A DNA stretch of 23,552 nt from Candidatus Bathyarchaeota archaeon (GTDB lineage Archaea > Thermoproteota > Bathyarchaeia > Bathyarchaeales > Bathyarchaeaceae), in contig CP070709.1 in assembly GCA_020350305.1 (NCBI GenBank), positions 1,195,667 through 1,219,218 on the forward strand, given 5' to 3'. Position 1 is the stretch's first letter. Each line of letters opens with the position of its first letter. This document shows, piece after piece, positions 20,572-23,552 of the stretch. The notes below the pieces were generated by a model that was not told the origin of the DNA, did not search any database, and saw nothing but the letters and a program-made list of their open reading frames with translations. Both the position numbers and the translations under genes were made by a program.

Positions 20572-20781
20572 TTCAATCACACGTTTCGGCTCAATTCTTC
20601 GCAAGATAGATGTTTGGATATTTAAACTTGTATGTATAGGTTCAATGAGCCCTCTCCATATTGCAGACCACACACACAAACAACAAAATTCAGGATATAC
20701 ATACTCTGATGCTTTACCTACTGGTAGTCCAAGGAAGAAAATGCATGGGCGGACAGAACGTTGTTATCGTTTTTTCAGGTT

Positions 20782-21336
20782 TCAGTCGATGTTAAATAAC
20801 CTTTTGAAAACTTCTTTTTTCACAACTCTGTATGCGGGGCTGTAGGATCTTCGATACTGTTCTGAGTGATGATAAAGAGGATAGTTTTCTTTTTCCACCT
20901 TTTTGTCAAAATCTTCAAGGCTAGACTTGTCAAAGTTTAGCTTGCCAGCTTCGACCAGACTCTTAAATCGATTCCACAGCTTTAAGAAAGCTTTTTGAGT
21001 TCCTCTTGACTCCTTAGCCGAAGTTGCCATAGCTAAGAACAGTTTGTCCGAAGATAACCTTCGCATCTTGAACGGCCTCAAATTAACTCTCACCATAACA
21101 CTGTCAATTGAAATGTTTTCGATCAAAGGCTCATCAGAGGATTTCTGCGTCTCCAATGTGGATAATTCTTCTTCAAGATACCGTTTAGCTTTGTCGTGCA
21201 AGATGTGTTGAATCCCGAAAACACTTTGAAAAAGCATCTTGTAGACATCAACCACTTGTAAATCGGGTCTCAACCTTTGATGCCGCTTCACCAGTTCTTC
21301 CAAGCTGCTCAAACACTTCACCCGTTTTATCGGCAA
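20782..21336 (-). CDS. Conserved hypothetical protein (about 184 aa)
   Basis: Motifs VYKMLFQSVFGIQHILHD, EPLIENISIDSVMVRVNLRP and YPLYHHSEQYRRSYSPAYRV suggest a conserved soluble family that I have the impression of seeing in bacteria and archaea without an assigned role. Conserved His, Arg and Tyr residues near the C-terminus (HHSEQYRRSY) could form an active site; this is inference. Starts are TTG 21336 or GTG 21321. A TATA-like AAATAAGAG at about 21349-21357 (minus) puts the RNA start near 21327, so GTG 21321 is also plausible. It is 100 bases downstream of the divergent 123-residue gene's start. Confidence 0.65.
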   Translation of the reverse strand: MPIKRVKCLSSLEELVKRHQRLRPDLQVVDVYKMLFQSVFGIQHILHDKAKRYLEEELSTLETQKSSDEPLIENISIDSVMVRVNLRPFKMRRLSSDKLFLAMATSAKESRGTQKAFLKLWNRFKSLVEAGKLNFDKSSLEDFDKKVEKENYPLYHHSEQYRRSYSPAYRVVKKEVFKRLFNID

Positions 21337-21428
21337 TATGGATGAAATCTCTTATTTCTTGTCCTTTAGTTGAGATCAGTATTCAGACGTCATAAGACTT
21401 TTGCCTATGAGCTTACCATCTTTTTTGT

Positions 21429-21800
21429 ATGCCTCAGAAAAAGCGAGCTCCGAAACTTTACGAAGAGTATATGAGGGATAAGGTTCAAGAGTATCGGCAC
21501 AGAGAAGTCCTTGCATATTTGATAATCAACATGGGAATCGTTTTCTTGGTTGGAGGATTGTTAATAGCAGTTACTTTGGCGGAGAACCTAAGCTGGCTTC
21601 TGATTTTTCCGTACGAGCCAAACAGTTACACAGCCAGTTTCGTAGGAACTATTTTGTGTGTTTTCGGGTTTGTTTTGATATCAGGCGGATTTGTATTAGC
21701 GTTTCATTATGACCGAGAAAAAATGTGGTTTTCAAAGAAGCTGAAAGAGTCCAATGTGCTGGTAGAGGAACTGCTGAGCAAAGGAAAGAAAAACTATTAG
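21429..21800 (+). CDS. Two-helix membrane protein, unknown function
   Basis: The 123-residue protein has a basic cytoplasmic head (PQKKRAPKLYEEYMRDKVQE) and two membrane helices at about 28-50 (VLAYLIINMGIVFLVGGLLI) and 68-92 (SFVGTILCVFGFVLISGGFV). A charged C-terminal helix follows (FSKKLKESNVLVEELLSKGK). Both ends are predicted cytoplasmic. No family is recognised. The ATG at 21429 has no Shine-Dalgarno and may be leaderless. A nine-T run 45 bases after the stop is a likely terminator. Confidence 0.68.
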   Translation: MPQKKRAPKLYEEYMRDKVQEYRHREVLAYLIINMGIVFLVGGLLIAVTLAENLSWLLIFPYEPNSYTASFVGTILCVFGFVLISGGFVLAFHYDREKMWFSKKLKESNVLVEELLSKGKKNY

Positions 21801-21844
21801 AACAAAGAGTTAGGGGCTGCGGGATCAGTCCTAATTACTAGTTG

Positions 21845-21853
21845 TTTTTTTTT
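21845..21853 (+). terminator. T-run terminator after the two-helix membrane protein gene
   Basis: Nine consecutive T occur 45 bases downstream of the stop at 21800. Archaeal RNA polymerase stops at such runs without needing a hairpin. It also separates the A+T-rich genes from the G+C-richer DUF3788 and aldo/keto reductase pair. Confidence 0.45.
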
Positions 21854-21948
21854 GCAAAATTCGATATGCCACACTTGATAAAGGATGTGTGGTTAATGAA
21901 GTTGAAGTTGGAATGTGTAGAAAATGATATTCAAGGAGGCATTTACGA

Positions 21949-22401
21949 ATGGAGGAGGTCGCAACAATGACCGAGAGTTGTTTCACTGACTCCAAGCATC
22001 GACCGACTCCGGAGGAAATCCGATCGGCTCTAGGCTCTTGCTTCCCACTCTGGGAGCGCTTGACCAGCTTCATAGAGAAGTCTTACCGGATAGAAGGAAC
22101 CTGGAGCACATGGGGTCCAGCCAAGAGCGGCTGGAATCTCCGCTACCGGCGCAACGGCAAATCGCTGGCTGCGCTACATCCACAGCAGGAACGGATCCTT
22201 GCGCAGATCGTACTCGGCAAGGCTCAGGCCGAGCGTGTCCTTCAGCTTGAGCTCGGAGAGAAGATCTCGGGGATTCTGCAGGAGGCCCCGCAGTTGCGAG
22301 ACGGGCGCTGGCTGTTCATTCCAGTGACCAGCGAATCCGATGCTAAGGATGTGGAGAAGCTGCTGCTGGCAAAGATTCGACCGCCCAGAAACACATTATA
22401 A
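21949..22401 (+). CDS. DUF3788 family protein
   Basis: The 150-residue protein shows RPTPEEIRSALGSCFPLWER, then TWGPAKSGWNLRYRRNGKSL and LGKAQAERVLQL, fitting DUF3788 (PF12663). This bacterial family of small cytoplasmic proteins has unknown function. Two starts are possible, both with ribosome sites: ATG 21949 (AAGGAGG nine bases before) and ATG 21967 (GGAGG eight bases before). The first is listed. Its G+C content and codon choice (CTC, CGC, CAG, GCC) differ from most genes in the window and match the aldo/keto reductase gene that follows 58 bases later, suggesting joint acquisition. Confidence 0.75.
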   Translation: MEEVATMTESCFTDSKHRPTPEEIRSALGSCFPLWERLTSFIEKSYRIEGTWSTWGPAKSGWNLRYRRNGKSLAALHPQQERILAQIVLGKAQAERVLQLELGEKISGILQEAPQLRDGRWLFIPVTSESDAKDVEKLLLAKIRPPRNTL

Positions 22402-22459
22402 GGGCTGTGGCGATACCAACTGGGCTAATGCAGCTTGAGTAAAACGTGGGGACATTGAG

Positions 22460-23371
22460 ATGATTCCGAGACAGGAATTCGGACGTACAGGGCATCAAAG
22501 CACGCGCGTCATCTTCGGCGCCTATGCGCTCAACAAGGCAACGCAGGCAGAAGCGGATAGAATATTGGCGTTGTTGCAAGAATATGGAGTGAATCACATC
22601 GATACCGCGCCCATGTACGGCAACGCGGAGAAAGTCATCGGGCCCTGGCTGACCAAGCATCGAAATGACTTCTTCGTCGCCACCAAAACCCGCAGCCGCT
22701 CACGCCCAGGAGCCTTGGACAATCTGAAGCGATCGTTGGAACGCCTACGCGTCGACTACATCGATCTCTGGCAGATGCATGGCCTGACCAACCCGACAGG
22801 TTGGGAAAAAGTGATGGGGCCTGATGGCGCCTTGGAGGCCTTTATTGAAGCGCGTGACAAAGGTTTGGTGCGGTTTCTGGGCGTAACAGGCCATGGTGCC
22901 AAAGTGCCAGCAATGCACAAACGCAGCTTGGAACGTTTTGATTTCGATACAGTCTTATTGCCGTACAACTATTTGCTGATGCAGAATCCCCGTTATGCAG
23001 CTGACTTCAATGAGTTAGTTGGGTTGTGCCGTAAGCGCAACGTTGCAGTACAAACCATCAAATCCATTGCTCGGCGGCCGTGGGGGAGCCATCCCAAGAC
23101 TTACAATACGTATTTCTATGAACCTTTAGAGACTCAAGATGCCATTGATAAGTTAGTGCATTGGTCATTGGGTTTTCAGGACAGCTTTCTGATCACAGCG
23201 GGTGATATGCAGATTCTGCCCAAGATGTTGGATGCTGCCAATCGTTTTGAGAAGCGACCATCTGATAGGGAGATGAGCGCTATTGTTGATGAGTTTGATA
23301 TTCAGCCGATTTTCTCGCGCGCGGCACAACGCAAGGGACCTCGCGTCCGCGGACCTCAAACCTGGGGGTAA
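22460..23371 (+). CDS. Aldo/keto reductase
   Basis: This 303-residue NADPH-dependent oxidoreductase is of the (beta/alpha)8 AKR superfamily. The catalytic tetrad is visible: Asp48 and Tyr53 in HIDTAPMYGNAEKVIG, Lys76 in VATKTR, His107 in LWQMHGLTN. The start MIPRQEFGRTGHQSTRVIFG is typical, and the NADP-binding end is less clear (SFLITAGDMQILPKMLDAAN). The substrate is unknown. The ATG is preceded by a moderate GGGGA. The first two thirds are clearly G+C-richer than the flanking archaeal genes (one 60-base line near 22.5 kb is about 60% G+C), consistent with bacterial origin. Confidence 0.93.
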   Translation: MIPRQEFGRTGHQSTRVIFGAYALNKATQAEADRILALLQEYGVNHIDTAPMYGNAEKVIGPWLTKHRNDFFVATKTRSRSRPGALDNLKRSLERLRVDYIDLWQMHGLTNPTGWEKVMGPDGALEAFIEARDKGLVRFLGVTGHGAKVPAMHKRSLERFDFDTVLLPYNYLLMQNPRYAADFNELVGLCRKRNVAVQTIKSIARRPWGSHPKTYNTYFYEPLETQDAIDKLVHWSLGFQDSFLITAGDMQILPKMLDAANRFEKRPSDREMSAIVDEFDIQPIFSRAAQRKGPRVRGPQTWG

Positions 23372-23372
23372 A

Positions 23373-23552
23373 ATGTGTAGGGTTCTTGAAGGACTGATTC
23401 GTGAAGGATTCTTCAAGCATCCCAACAAAAGAACAATAGAAGATGTGGTCAAAACCTTAGAGTCTAAAGGTCTTCCGACTAGTGGCAAAAAGCACAACAT
23501 CGTGAGTTCTCTCGCTGGAAGAGTGAAAAAAGGGGTCCTGAAAAAATCCAAG
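23373..23552 (+). CDS. Winged-helix-like protein, truncated by the window edge
   Basis: From ATG 23373 (two bases after the aldo/keto reductase stop, GGGGGT upstream) 60 residues are open to the edge: MCRVLEGLIREGFFKHPNKR, TIEDVVKTLESKGLPTSGKK, then HNIVSSLAGRVKKGVLKKSK. This resembles the winged-helix motif of archaeal proteins, with a helix, a helix-turn-helix VVKTLESKG...VSSLAGRVKKG and a following wing. The frame's composition is again A+T-richer, like the host genes. It may start here, or the true start may be within the preceding gene. The function is unknown; DNA or protein binding is likely. Confidence 0.6.
   Translation, partial: MCRVLEGLIREGFFKHPNKRTIEDVVKTLESKGLPTSGKKHNIVSSLAGRVKKGVLKKSK

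Noticed and set aside
20572..20679. Longer N-terminus for the ICMT-like protein
   Set aside because: The ribosome site and TATA box point to the ATG at 20571. The extra residues would begin upstream of the predicted RNA start.
17400..20700. Possible CRISPR-like or defence locus suggested by many short repeats
   Set aside because: The repeats are not regularly spaced, no cas genes are present, and the neighbours are generic small proteins.
22343..22660. Minus-strand frame of 105 residues at the DUF3788/aldo-keto reductase junction
   Set aside because: It is a shadow of two well-supported plus-strand genes, favoured by high G+C content.

Overview
The window looks like a chromosomal piece of an uncultivated mesophilic archaeon. 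The lineage is probably Bathyarchaeia or a related Thermoproteota group, which is inference from gene content. The archaeal assignment rests on the GatD/GatE amidotransferase pair, a TtuA/Ncs6-type tRNA thiolase, TATA boxes about 25 bases upstream of leaderless starts, GGTGAT/GGAGG ribosome sites, and many small zinc-ribbon proteins. Base composition is moderately A+T rich, except for a visibly G+C-richer stretch from about 21.95 to 23.4 kb.

Layout. 1-4.45 kb (minus): gatE (cut by the window edge), gatD, then a DUF1786 ASKHA-fold protein. 4.87-6.93 kb (plus): a TtuA/Ncs6 tRNA thiolase followed by a ThiF/MoeB/UbaA-type E1 enzyme, a plausible tRNA sulfur-transfer pair. 7.1-9.5 kb: a 34-residue zinc ribbon (minus), a secreted/membrane protein of unknown function, an FMN-binding PNPOx-like protein, and a small pyrimidine-dimer-glycosylase-like protein. 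9.7-11.3 kb: a DUF3243 protein, a Bcp peroxiredoxin followed by two small overlapping genes, a tRNA-His-like sequence with a broken acceptor stem, and a ribbon-helix-helix gene running into it antisense. 11.4-13.2 kb (minus): a two-gene operon of a C45/acyl-CoA:6-APA acyltransferase-like Ntn hydrolase and a metallo-beta-lactamase-fold hydrolase. 13.7-16.3 kb (minus): a tungsten aldehyde:ferredoxin oxidoreductase-family protein, its 4x[4Fe-4S] partner, and a frameshifted small gene upstream. 16.5-21.8 kb: a loose accessory stretch of short secreted, zinc-binding, tail-anchored and membrane proteins (DUF998, ICMT-like methyltransferase). 21.9-23.4 kb: DUF3788 and aldo/keto reductase genes with a bacterial look. 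The window ends inside a winged-helix-like gene.

The most distinctive non-coding signals lie between 9.7 and 20 kb. One is a dispersed intergenic repeat of about 60 bp, with two clear copies and a weaker third. Another is a set of long alternating purine-pyrimidine (CG/CA/TG-rich) tracts concentrated in the gaps between genes. A 35-bp promoter block is shared by two unlinked leaderless genes. There are also tRNA-derived sequences: a His-like gene with a mispaired acceptor stem and a D-arm fragment.

No CRISPR array, integrase, transposase, rRNA or obvious defence operon was found. Family names come from recognising motifs by eye. No database search was run.
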